A stretch of DNA of 48,232 bases from Candidatus Anammoxibacter sp. (GTDB taxonomy: Bacteria > Planctomycetota > Brocadiia > Brocadiales > Anammoxibacteraceae): assembly GCA_021777105.1 (NCBI GenBank), contig JAIQZQ010000072.1, positions 1 to 48,232 on the forward strand. The letters are read 5' to 3'. Every line of letters begins with the position of its first letter. The first letter of the stretch is position 1. Below, one piece after another: positions 33,936 through 41,551 of the stretch. The notes beneath the pieces are model-generated. The model made no database searches. It worked only from the letters and a program-made list of their open reading frames with translations, and was not told where the DNA came from. Position numbers and translations under genes: made by a program.

Positions 33936-36368
33936 ATGACAAGTGTGTCTGAAAGATTTAAGAACTTTCAAAAGCCTCGGACACTGGCTCTGATTATCGG
34001 CTTATTTGTCCTGAGCAATTTTGCGATTGCCGGCTTTAATAGTTTTTCTAAAACAGCAATGGCGGACAACGTTGAGATGTGGGAACTGCAAGACGTTAAA
34101 GCCAAAGCCGATTATGATCGCGGCGATTGGGGTATGACCAAAGAGTCCGGTCACAAAGTCTCCGCGCATAAAAAAGGCCATGACGGCGCTAAAGATATAC
34201 CTTTGCTTTGGTGGCTTGCGCCTATAGGCGCCTGTTGCGCGCTTCTATTTGCGTTTGTCTTCAGCAGAAAAGTGATGAAGGCCGACCCGGGCAACGAGAG
34301 AATGGTTGAGATTGCCGGGCATGTTAAGGACGGAGCTTACGCGTATTTAAAACAACAATATAAACTAGTGTTTGTGTTCTTTCTCTTCGTGCATCTTGCC
34401 CTTTTGGCTATCGCGTTTTTGTTAAATGCGCAGTCGAAGATTGTGCCGTTTGCGTTTTTGACAAGCGGCTTTTTGTCCGGCCTTTCAGGGTATTTCGGCA
34501 TGAAGATGGCCACCAGCGCCAGTTCCAGAACCGCTGCGGCAGCGAAGAACTCATTAAATGAGGGGCTTCAGGTCGCTTTTAGAAGCGGCGCGGTAATGGG
34601 GCTTGTTGTTGTGGGGCTCGCTTTGCTTGACGTCTCAGTCTGGTTTTTCTTCCTTAGAAAATACACCGGCATTTCGCTTCATGATATGGCGGTAATAATG
34701 CCTTGTTTTGCAATGGGCGCCAGTTCACAGGCCCTGTTTGCAAGAGTTGGCGGCGGCATATTCACAAAAGCCGCTGATGTGGGCGCGGATTTGGTGGGCA
34801 AGGTTGAAGCCGGCATTCCGGAAGACGACCCCAGAAACCCGGCGACTATCGCTGATAATGTTGGCGATAATGTTGGCGATGTAGCCGGCATGGGCGCTGA
34901 TTTGTACGAATCATATTACGCCTCAATATTGGCCAGCGCGGCGCTTGGATTTGCGGCGGGATTTGGCCTTAACGGCATGGTAGTGCCAATGGCTATAGCC
35001 GGCATCGGCATAATCCTTTCAATATTGGGCATATTTAAGGTTAAGACGAAAGATGGAGCTACGCAAAAACAGCTTCTGAAATCTTTAGGCTCAGGCGTTA
35101 ATTTAAGCTCTACTTTGATTTTAATTGCCTCAGGTTTTATAGTTTGGCGTTTATTGCCGGGGCATATGGGTATTTGGCTCTCGATTGTCACAGGTTTGAT
35201 TGTGGGCATTATTATTGGAAAAGCCACGGAGTATTACACTTCCGCCGATCATAAACCAACCCAGGGCATTGCCGGGCACGCCAAGACGGGGCCGGCAACT
35301 GTAATTATTGACGGTATCGCCACCGGCATGCTGTCTACCGTTATTCCGGTAGTCACAATTGTTACCGGCATAATTTTGAGTTTTGCTTTTGCCGGAGGTT
35401 TTGACAACGTTTCAATGGGGCTATACGGTATCGCAGTTGCCGCCGTTGGAATGCTTTCTACTCTTGGCATTACGTTGGCCACCGACGCTTACGGGCCTAT
35501 TGCTGACAACGCGGGCGGCAACGCTGAAATGAGCGGGCTTGATCCTGAAGTCAGAGAGAGGACGGACGCGCTTGACTCCCTCGGCAACACAACCGCCGCA
35601 ACCGGCAAAGGGTTTGCGATCGGCTCAGCCGCGTTAACTGCTTTGGCTCTGCTTGCGGCTTATGTTGAACAGGTAAAGATAGGCATGCACAGAGCAGGCG
35701 TTAAGACTATTGAAGTTGCAGGTAATGTTATAGACGTTACAACCGCGCAGATTACCGACATCATGATCTATTTTAATATAACGCTGGCAAATCCAAAAGT
35801 GTTGGCAGGCATGTTCCTCGGCTCAATGGTTGCGTTCCTTTTCTGCGGATTGACAATGAAAGCTGTTGGAAGAGCCGCGGGCAAAATGGTTGAAGAGGTA
35901 AGGCGCCAGTTTAGAGAGATCACGGGGTTGATGGAAGGCAAAGCCGACCCTGATTACAGGTCATGCGTGGCAATAAGCACAAAAAGCGCGCAGCGTGAAA
36001 TGATGCTTCCTGCATTTGTGGCCATATCAGTGCCTATAGTTGTGGGTCTGGTTTTAGGCATTGCCGGTGTTATAGGGTTGTTGGCCGGCGGATTGTCAAC
36101 CGGCTTTCTTTTAGCCGTGTTTATGGCAAACGCGGGCGGCGCATGGGATAACGCCAAAAAATTTGTTGAAACAGGCGCCCATGGAGGCAAAGGGTCTGAT
36201 GCCCATAAGGCCGCGGTTGTAGGCGACACTGTAGGCGATCCTTTTAAAGACACATCAGGGCCGTCTTTAAACATTTTGATTAAATTGATGTCAATCGTAT
36301 CGCTTGTGTTTGCGGGATTTATTGTTAAATTCTCGCCAAAGATAAGCGCTCTTTTGCATTTGCAATAA
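33936..36368 (+). CDS. hppA: Membrane-bound proton/sodium-pumping pyrophosphatase, K+-dependent type
   Basis: An 810-aa protein that couples pyrophosphate hydrolysis to H+ or Na+ pumping. About 16 membrane spans. The active site motif VGADLVGKVEAGIPEDDPRN and the repeated NVGDNVGDVAGMGADLYES are intact, as is VKK-like acidic motif VGDTVGDPFKDTSGPSLN near the C-terminus. The K+-dependence signature reads GNTTAATGKG: Ala and Gly at the two diagnostic positions indicate the K+-dependent class rather than the Lys/Thr K+-independent class. The family can be H+ or Na+ pumping; the sequence here does not settle it. It has an extra N-terminal span (residues 16-35) and a soluble, His/Lys-rich stretch (about 40-95) before the canonical core. 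AAGGAGAG lies before ATG. Confidence 0.95.
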   Translation: MTSVSERFKNFQKPRTLALIIGLFVLSNFAIAGFNSFSKTAMADNVEMWELQDVKAKADYDRGDWGMTKESGHKVSAHKKGHDGAKDIPLLWWLAPIGACCALLFAFVFSRKVMKADPGNERMVEIAGHVKDGAYAYLKQQYKLVFVFFLFVHLALLAIAFLLNAQSKIVPFAFLTSGFLSGLSGYFGMKMATSASSRTAAAAKNSLNEGLQVAFRSGAVMGLVVVGLALLDVSVWFFFLRKYTGISLHDMAVIMPCFAMGASSQALFARVGGGIFTKAADVGADLVGKVEAGIPEDDPRNPATIADNVGDNVGDVAGMGADLYESYYASILASAALGFAAGFGLNGMVVPMAIAGIGIILSILGIFKVKTKDGATQKQLLKSLGSGVNLSSTLILIASGFIVWRLLPGHMGIWLSIVTGLIVGIIIGKATEYYTSADHKPTQGIAGHAKTGPATVIIDGIATGMLSTVIPVVTIVTGIILSFAFAGGFDNVSMGLYGIAVAAVGMLSTLGITLATDAYGPIADNAGGNAEMSGLDPEVRERTDALDSLGNTTAATGKGFAIGSAALTALALLAAYVEQVKIGMHRAGVKTIEVAGNVIDVTTAQITDIMIYFNITLANPKVLAGMFLGSMVAFLFCGLTMKAVGRAAGKMVEEVRRQFREITGLMEGKADPDYRSCVAISTKSAQREMMLPAFVAISVPIVVGLVLGIAGVIGLLAGGLSTGFLLAVFMANAGGAWDNAKKFVETGAHGGKGSDAHKAAVVGDTVGDPFKDTSGPSLNILIKLMSIVSLVFAGFIVKFSPKISALLHLQ

Positions 36369-36388
36369 AAAATATCATTTTACGCGAA

Positions 36389-36417
36389 GGCCGCGCTTAT
36401 TTAAAGCGCGGCCTTTT
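36389..36417 (+). terminator. Rho-independent terminator of hppA
   Basis: A 10-bp stem GGCCGCGCTT/AAGCGCGGCC at 36389-36413 followed by TTTT. It lies 20 bases past the hppA stop. Confidence 0.75.
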
Positions 36418-36519
36418 GCGGTTTTGCATTTTGTTAAAAGTTCCGCCGCAAATAATCAGTTTATTTGCGGCAGGGCCTTTAATTTGCCTGTTTTTTAATT
36501 TAAAACAAGAGGTGTTATT

Positions 36520-36792
36520 ATGGTAAACCAGTTTGATGGCGAAGATAAAGAGGTAGGAGTATGTCCAAACGTTAACTGCGGCTTTAATTATAATGAACCC
36601 GGAGCAAACTTTTGCATGCTTTGCGGCACGCTTTTGTACCAGCGTTGCGATGATTGTCTGGACACAAACCCCAAGTACGCAAAGTTTTGCTACCATTGCG
36701 GCACCAGCATTGAAGATTTGCGAAACTACAACTCCGGCTTTGATCAGGAAAGCGATATTGCCGCAACTGGAGAAGTGGAAGGCGAAGCGTAA
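36520..36792 (+). CDS. Double zinc-ribbon protein
   Basis: A 90-aa protein with two treble-clef/zinc-ribbon modules: CPNVNCGFNYNEPGANFCMLCG and CDDCLDTNPKYAKFCYHCG (the first split as CPNVNC...CMLCG). The arrangement CxxxxC-x14-CxxC then CxxC-x14-CxxC is the DZANK-type double zinc ribbon. The acidic C-terminus has no known motif. Such proteins bind protein or nucleic acid partners; the partner is unknown. It has GAGG-type ribosome binding at short spacing from ATG. It sits just after hppA and before the MITE/rsfS locus. Confidence 0.8.
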   Translation: MVNQFDGEDKEVGVCPNVNCGFNYNEPGANFCMLCGTLLYQRCDDCLDTNPKYAKFCYHCGTSIEDLRNYNSGFDQESDIAATGEVEGEA

Positions 36793-37117
36793 GCGCAAAT
36801 TATATGCCACGGCCGTGGGCTTTTAAGCGGCGGAGTTCTTTGATGCGGCGCTTTATAAACGCCGCAATCATAGTTGAAATTTATATCATTTAGGGCTCGG
36901 AAAAAAATAACTTGGACTTTTTTGCCTGTAGATTTAGGTTGAATTTGTTCAACCTGATTGAGTCGAACCGGATGCGCAGCCATAGCTGCGTTGAGGATTC
37001 GGCGATTGAATGTTGGGCAAAGTCGGCCTGAAGATGCTGGTAAAAAAGTCCAAATTATTTATTTCCGAGCCCTTAAGTCACTTTTCCGGCTTGTCCGGGT
37101 CAGAGGGGTATTAGAAA
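36793..37117. other. Intergenic stretch carrying MITE-like copy 1
   Basis: No gene. Left of the element a GCGGCG/CGCCGC stem at about 36844-36865 could act as a weak terminator or attenuator but has no T-run. The MITE-like element fills 36890-37076, ending 42 bases before the inferred rsfS start. Confidence 0.6.
36890..37076 (+). mobile_element. MITE-like element, copy 1
   Basis: About 186 bases bounded by inverted termini of about 35 bases, starting TTAGGGCTCGG at the left and ending CCGAGCCCTTAA at the right, with a TTGGACTTTTTT/AAAAAAGTCCAA inner part. The centre holds GGTTGAATTTGTTCAACC and GATTGAGTCGAACCGGATGC. It encodes no protein. The second copy at 37533-37718 is inverted around rsfS. 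The size, inverted ends and absence of an ORF fit a non-autonomous MITE. Confidence 0.7.
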
Positions 37118-37498
37118 ACGTTAAACTCACAGGAAATAGCAATTCGCGCGGCCAGTATCGCGTCTGAAAAAAAGGCTGAAGATATTATAGTATTCGATAT
37201 GGAAAATGTTTCATTCATAGCCGAATATTTTGTTTTATGCAGCGGAACAAATGAGCGCCAATTACAGGCAATCTCAGATGATATTAAAAAAGAGATGAAG
37301 GTTGGCGGAGCCCCTATTTTAGGTATAGAAGGCTACAATGAGGCCAAATGGATATTGATTGATATAGGCGGGGTTGTTGTCCACATCTTTACTAACGAGA
37401 CCAGGGCTTTTTACAATCTTGAATTACTCTGGGGCGACGCTCCAAAAATTGATTGGGAGTCTCAATGCGAGACCGTGGATGCAGTCGTCGAAACTTAA
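37118..37498 (+). CDS. rsfS: Ribosomal silencing factor RsfS, start codon uncertain (possible ACG)
   Basis: RsfS binds ribosomal protein uL14 and blocks subunit joining when nutrients are short. The family core is clear: KKAEDIIVFDMENVSFIAEY, FVLCSGTNERQLQAI, EGYNEAKWILIDIGGVVVHI and YNLELLWGDAP. The only ATG in frame, 37199, would remove the first helix and first beta strand. The frame continues upstream to a TAG at 37112, giving LNSQEIAIRAASIAS, which matches the family N-terminus (for example Bacillus YqeL). There is no ATG, GTG or TTG in that stretch; ACG at 37118 gives the expected length, with GAGGGG 11 bases upstream, and ATT at 37142 with AGGAA is another choice. Start coordinates here follow the ACG; they are not proven. 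The gene is bracketed by inverted MITE-like copies. Confidence 0.85.
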   Translation, partial: TLNSQEIAIRAASIASEKKAEDIIVFDMENVSFIAEYFVLCSGTNERQLQAISDDIKKEMKVGGAPILGIEGYNEAKWILIDIGGVVVHIFTNETRAFYNLELLWGDAPKIDWESQCETVDAVVET

Positions 37499-37506
37499 GG
37501 ATCCGC

Positions 37507-37529
37507 TGATTGAAGTTTGGGCATAATCG
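37507..37529 (+). repeat. Fragment of the MITE-like element
   Basis: TGATTGAAGTTTGGGCATAATCGG closely resembles GATTGAATGTTGGGCAAAGTCGG of copy 1 (37005-37028), in the same orientation. It abuts the left end of copy 2. Confidence 0.5.
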
Positions 37530-37532
37530 GCC

Positions 37533-37718
37533 TTAGGGCTCGGAGAGAAATAACCCGGGCTTTTTTACCAGCATCTTCAGACCGCCTTTGCCCAATCTTC
37601 AATCGCCGAATCCTCTACGCAGCTATGGCTGCGCATCCGGTTCGACTCAATCATATTGAACAAATCCAACCTAAATCTACAGGCAAAAAAGACCAGATTA
37701 TTTCTCTCCGAGCCCTTA
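37533..37718 (-). mobile_element. MITE-like element, copy 2 (inverted)
   Basis: A 186-base element bounded by TTAGGGCTCGG and CCGAGCCCTTAA. The interior is the reverse complement of copy 1: CAATCTTCAATCGCCGAATCC, AGCTATGGCTGCGCATCC and TCGACTCAATC appear in inverted order. A further right-end fragment (TTATTTCTTGCCGAGCCCAT) lies at 37741-37760. Confidence 0.7.
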
Positions 37719-37788
37719 AGACGAGAGCTGAAATACAAAGTTATTTCTTGCCGAGCCCATAATAAAAAAAACACAGGCAGCTATAACA

Positions 37789-40710
37789 ATGAGCAGTTTT
37801 CTTTTATCTTATTACTCTGTTGGTTACATAACAACCGCTATAATGGCGGTTGTTATCTCCGTTTACCTTTCGGCGCAGCGAAATAAATCCAGCCAAACCT
37901 GGTTTCTCATCTCCTATTTTATATTTCAGGCATGCCTCTCTATTGGTTATATAGTTTGGTTCTCCTTTTACACCCCATCGGCGGCGTATGCAACTTACAT
38001 AGTGTACTCCGCCTGGGTCGGTTTTATATTCCTGCTTCAGTTTGCGTACCATTTTCCGCGCAATATTCATCCTCGTGAATCCAAGATAGCCCTAGCGGTA
38101 TCCCTGATAGTGTCGTTTTTTGGGTACGCCATGCACGTTAGCCAAACCCAGCCCATGACCGTCGAGTTTAAACTCGCCACTCATAATTACACTCTCGGCT
38201 CAGGCGGTTCCGTTGAATTGCTATCCATTGTCTTTTTGATTTCGTCAATATGGACGGCAGTCATTTTTTTTAGAAAGACAATCGCTTTTTCGCAAGGCCA
38301 AATCGAGTTAGGCAAAGGCGGCGACGAACGCAACATCCACGCCGAATCAGGTTTCTCTAAATCAGTTTTAGGCAGGTACGCCTCTCTTGCCGATACAAGC
38401 CCTTCCGGGGATAACGACGCAAAAGCATCAAGGGATATATTTATTGTGTCCATGATATCCGTGTTGATATCGTTCTTTTTTGTTTTGCATGAGACCGGCG
38501 CAATTGAATACGGCCTGTTTGCCCACATCCAGATAGGGTTCACTATTGTATTCTACCTCTTACTTGCAGTTTGCTATATAAACCGGTTTCATGGACCGGC
38601 GTCATTTATGTTCAAGCTGGTCGGCTTATCGCTGGCAGCCGTGCTAATAGTAATGTCCGCAACAACAATGATTACCGGCCACCATATGGACGTTTCAGAC
38701 GACCAGGATGTTAGAGAAGAAGTCTTCTATGTGAAAAAATTAGTCACAACACAGGACTTTGCCGGCATGCCTGAAAGGGTTCACTATGTGGTTTCCCTGC
38801 CTTTGGAACAGACTGACGACGGCGAAGCTGAAATAGAGCTGGAATTTGCCGGAAACATCAATTTTCAGCTAAGCTCCATGATTGAAGGCGTAATTAACGC
38901 GTTTCCAATATCATCCCTGAACGGCCTGGCTGATTCGGAAATGCCGGGCGCGTTGTCTAAACCGGTTTGCCTCTCTTCCAATAACGGAACAAACTATATC
39001 AATTACGGCTTTATTCTAAACGGCAGATTATACCTTGCCGGGTACAACTATTATAATTACCGCGAGAACATGAGCAGATTTTCAAACGCAATGGCTTGCG
39101 TCATTCTTGTCGCCGCCATGGTTATCATTGCGGGCTTTCCTGTTTTTATAAACATTGGACTGGTTAAACCCCTGACGCGCCTGATATCAGGCTATAGAAA
39201 CGCAACGCAGGCAGGCTCGGATTTAGAACATTCGATTAACGGCCCCGGAGGCAACGGCATTTTCTCAGGATCGTTCAATAATATGCTTTCAGCCGCGTTG
39301 GCGTCAAACCGCGCGCTGCCCGCCAACCCTGTAAAACCTGTAAAATCCGTACAATCCGACGCGCCCGATAAAAAACTGCTGGACGAATTAAGAAAAGTTC
39401 GCGATGAACTGCGTGTCGCAAAATCGCAACAGGATAATGATTATTTCCACGCGTCCCTTTTTGTTAAACCCTTTTCGTCAAATAAATCAAAAAGCAGAGC
39501 GGTTAAAGTCGATTATATTGTAAAACAGAAAAAACAGTTCCAGTTTAATAAATGGAATAAACAGCTAGGAGGCGATATTTGCTCAGCCGACGCCGTTTCC
39601 ATTAATGATAAACCGTATACAGTGTTCATTAACGCCGACGCCGCGGGCGATCCGTTTCAGGGGGCAAGCTGCGCGTTGACGCTGGGCGTTGTTTTTGAGT
39701 CGCTGGCGGGCCGCATTAGCAATAGTATATATCCGGAGTTGTGGTTGGAGGAGTATTTTGTCGAACTTCAGAGAGTTTTTATGAAATTTGACGGCAAAAT
39801 GAAAATGTCGCTTGTTTTTGGCCTTGTAGACGATAATCTGGGCGTTCTCTATTTCATTAACGCCGAACATCCCAGAACTATTTTGTATAGAAACGGCAAA
39901 GCCTCGTTTATTGAAGACAAACCTGTTGCCCGCCGCCTGGGAACAGCCGGCCCTAATAATAGTTTGCGCGTCATCGTCCGCCAATTAGAGCCCGGCGATG
40001 TAGTAGTAACCGGTTCACACGGCCGCGACAACACCTTAACACATATCGGCAAAGGCAGCCCGGTTATAAATAGAGACAAGTCCCGTTTCCTTAAACGCGT
40101 TAATGAGAGTGGCGGCAAGCTCGAAAAGCTGCTTGAAACTATCCAGGAGCACGGCGACCTGACAACAGACATCTCTCTTTTGCGTATCGGTTACCTTGAA
40201 AACCATACTCCTGAAAAACCTAAACCGCAAAATAGAGAAATAGGCGATCTCATAAACAAATCAATAAAATCCAGGCAAGACGGCAAGCTGGCCGACGCCT
40301 ACCTGGCCATAAAAGAAGCCAATAAGATCGAAAAAAACGACCCCGCTGTTTTAAAGGAGCTCATACAGGTAAATGTGCTGCTCAAAAATTACAAAAACGC
40401 AAGCAATTATGCGGATGTTTACATTGAACTATTCCCATTAGACACCAACTCAATGTACGTCGCTTCGTTCTGCGGTAAAAATGCGAATGATTTGCAAAAA
40501 GCCGCAGTAATAGGCGAACGTTTGCGCCTTAGGGAACCTGAACTTGTGAAAAACATCGTTAACCTCGCCCATATTTACATGATGATGAACAATAACGCCA
40601 GGGCCGACTTCATGGCTAAATCCGCGTTAAAATTGGAGCCACAAAATAAAACTGCTCAAAATATTGCATCCTCAATGGAAAACAGGCTAAAAAAAGACGC
40701 GGAAACATAA
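37789..40710 (+). CDS. Membrane sensor with SpoIIE/PP2C-like phosphatase domain and TPR tail
   Basis: A 973-aa protein. Residues 1-260 hold about eight membrane spans like the 7TM input region of histidine kinases, then an extracytoplasmic sensor loop (about 275-425), a last span and a HAMP-like linker. The PP2C/SpoIIE-like domain is at about 595-805: GGDICSADAV and NADAAGDPFQGASCA are the first two metal-binding segments. The third, normally TDG-like, reads VVVTGSHGRDN, so an expected metal-binding Asp is His, and TTDISLL replaces the final DDxT. The catalytic site is therefore partly altered. A TPR domain follows (about 845-965). Related membrane SpoIIE-like phosphatases control anti-sigma antagonists, and no such partner gene is adjacent. 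The 7TM input and TPR suggest a signalling scaffold or phosphatase with atypical activity. Confidence 0.8.
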   Translation: MSSFLLSYYSVGYITTAIMAVVISVYLSAQRNKSSQTWFLISYFIFQACLSIGYIVWFSFYTPSAAYATYIVYSAWVGFIFLLQFAYHFPRNIHPRESKIALAVSLIVSFFGYAMHVSQTQPMTVEFKLATHNYTLGSGGSVELLSIVFLISSIWTAVIFFRKTIAFSQGQIELGKGGDERNIHAESGFSKSVLGRYASLADTSPSGDNDAKASRDIFIVSMISVLISFFFVLHETGAIEYGLFAHIQIGFTIVFYLLLAVCYINRFHGPASFMFKLVGLSLAAVLIVMSATTMITGHHMDVSDDQDVREEVFYVKKLVTTQDFAGMPERVHYVVSLPLEQTDDGEAEIELEFAGNINFQLSSMIEGVINAFPISSLNGLADSEMPGALSKPVCLSSNNGTNYINYGFILNGRLYLAGYNYYNYRENMSRFSNAMACVILVAAMVIIAGFPVFINIGLVKPLTRLISGYRNATQAGSDLEHSINGPGGNGIFSGSFNNMLSAALASNRALPANPVKPVKSVQSDAPDKKLLDELRKVRDELRVAKSQQDNDYFHASLFVKPFSSNKSKSRAVKVDYIVKQKKQFQFNKWNKQLGGDICSADAVSINDKPYTVFINADAAGDPFQGASCALTLGVVFESLAGRISNSIYPELWLEEYFVELQRVFMKFDGKMKMSLVFGLVDDNLGVLYFINAEHPRTILYRNGKASFIEDKPVARRLGTAGPNNSLRVIVRQLEPGDVVVTGSHGRDNTLTHIGKGSPVINRDKSRFLKRVNESGGKLEKLLETIQEHGDLTTDISLLRIGYLENHTPEKPKPQNREIGDLINKSIKSRQDGKLADAYLAIKEANKIEKNDPAVLKELIQVNVLLKNYKNASNYADVYIELFPLDTNSMYVASFCGKNANDLQKAAVIGERLRLREPELVKNIVNLAHIYMMMNNNARADFMAKSALKLEPQNKTAQNIASSMENRLKKDAET

Positions 40711-40921
40711 ACATAGTTAAGGCGTTTTTTACTTGTCCGCGCAACTAGTATAAACTCAAAATATTCCGTCCCACAGGCCAAAACCACGCGTTTTAAGCGC
40801 ATTTACTAATTATTTGACAAAGATATATCCGTTTTGTAGAATGCATTTTTCATTTAAATTTAGAAAAATTTAGCATTTTCAAATTGTTTTTTAAAAAATT
40901 TTTGTTTTTAGGAGGGTGGGA

Positions 40922-41410
40922 GTGAGAAATTTTCAACAATTTTTTATTTTTTCATGTTTTGTAATATCTTTAACGCTTTCAAGCGGCAAACTATTTGCGC
41001 AGGACGCAAATCTTGAGCTTCAGAAAGATAGTTACCATCAATCGTTTGCCCCATACGCGGCGCCTGATATTTTACAGGAATTTGACGGCATAGTTAAACC
41101 GGAGAAAGTCGTCACTGTGAAAGTGCAGGAAATAACGACTTATGAAGTTCCCGTTGACGAGGCGAAGTTGCGCGCAAGCACGCTTGGCATTAACGATCTT
41201 GAAGTAACCGATGTTGTTGATCAGTCAAAAATAAATTTTCATCAGGTAGATTGCTTCTATTTCGGCGAAGTCTCAAAAGTGCAGACCAAGAGCGGAGAAG
41301 GTTTGAGTTGCACGCGCACTCAAAACGGCAGCCAATATTGGCTGTCAGACGGTAGAAAGTGCGTTGAGTGGCAACCTTGGTCAAATTGGGATTGCGGAGG
41401 CTCTTGGTAA
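40922..41410 (+). CDS. Secreted protein of unknown function with four cysteines
   Basis: A 162-aa protein with a signal peptide (QFFIFSCFVISLTLSSGKLFAQ). The mature domain has a Pro/Val-rich region then a C-terminal Cys/Trp-rich end: CFYFGEVSKVQ, GEGLSCTRTQNGSQYW and CVEWQPWSNWDCGGSW. Two disulfides are likely. GTG 40922 is taken because GGAGG at 40911-40915 sits six bases upstream; GTG 40916 would be too close. I recognise no family. A terminator follows at 41500. It stands alone in its operon. Confidence 0.7.
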   Translation: MRNFQQFFIFSCFVISLTLSSGKLFAQDANLELQKDSYHQSFAPYAAPDILQEFDGIVKPEKVVTVKVQEITTYEVPVDEAKLRASTLGINDLEVTDVVDQSKINFHQVDCFYFGEVSKVQTKSGEGLSCTRTQNGSQYWLSDGRKCVEWQPWSNWDCGGSW

Positions 41411-41499
41411 ACACATCTTGTTTTATAAGATTTCTCTTTCCTAACACTATCCTGTAGTATATTTTGATTATTACTATTCTAACTTAATGGCTGTTTTGT

Positions 41500-41537
41500 A
41501 AAAAAGAGATGCCTGAAATATTGCATCTCTTTTTTTT
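41500..41537 (+). terminator. Rho-independent terminator
   Basis: A perfect 12-bp stem AAAAAGAGATGC/GCATCTCTTTTT (41501-41535) with a 10-base loop, followed by T residues. It lies 90 bases past the 40922 gene and just before the next start codon. Confidence 0.7.
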
Positions 41538-41551
41538 ATGGGTAAATTAAA

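Noticed and set aside
36842..36868. Terminator at the GCGGCG/CGCCGC stem
   Set aside because: The stem is good but it lacks a T-run, so I mention it only as a weak attenuator candidate.
37517..37762. 81-codon plus-strand frame in MITE-like copy 2
   Set aside because: It spans the element's inverted termini and has no ribosome binding site; the opposite frames are equally open because of the palindromic ends.
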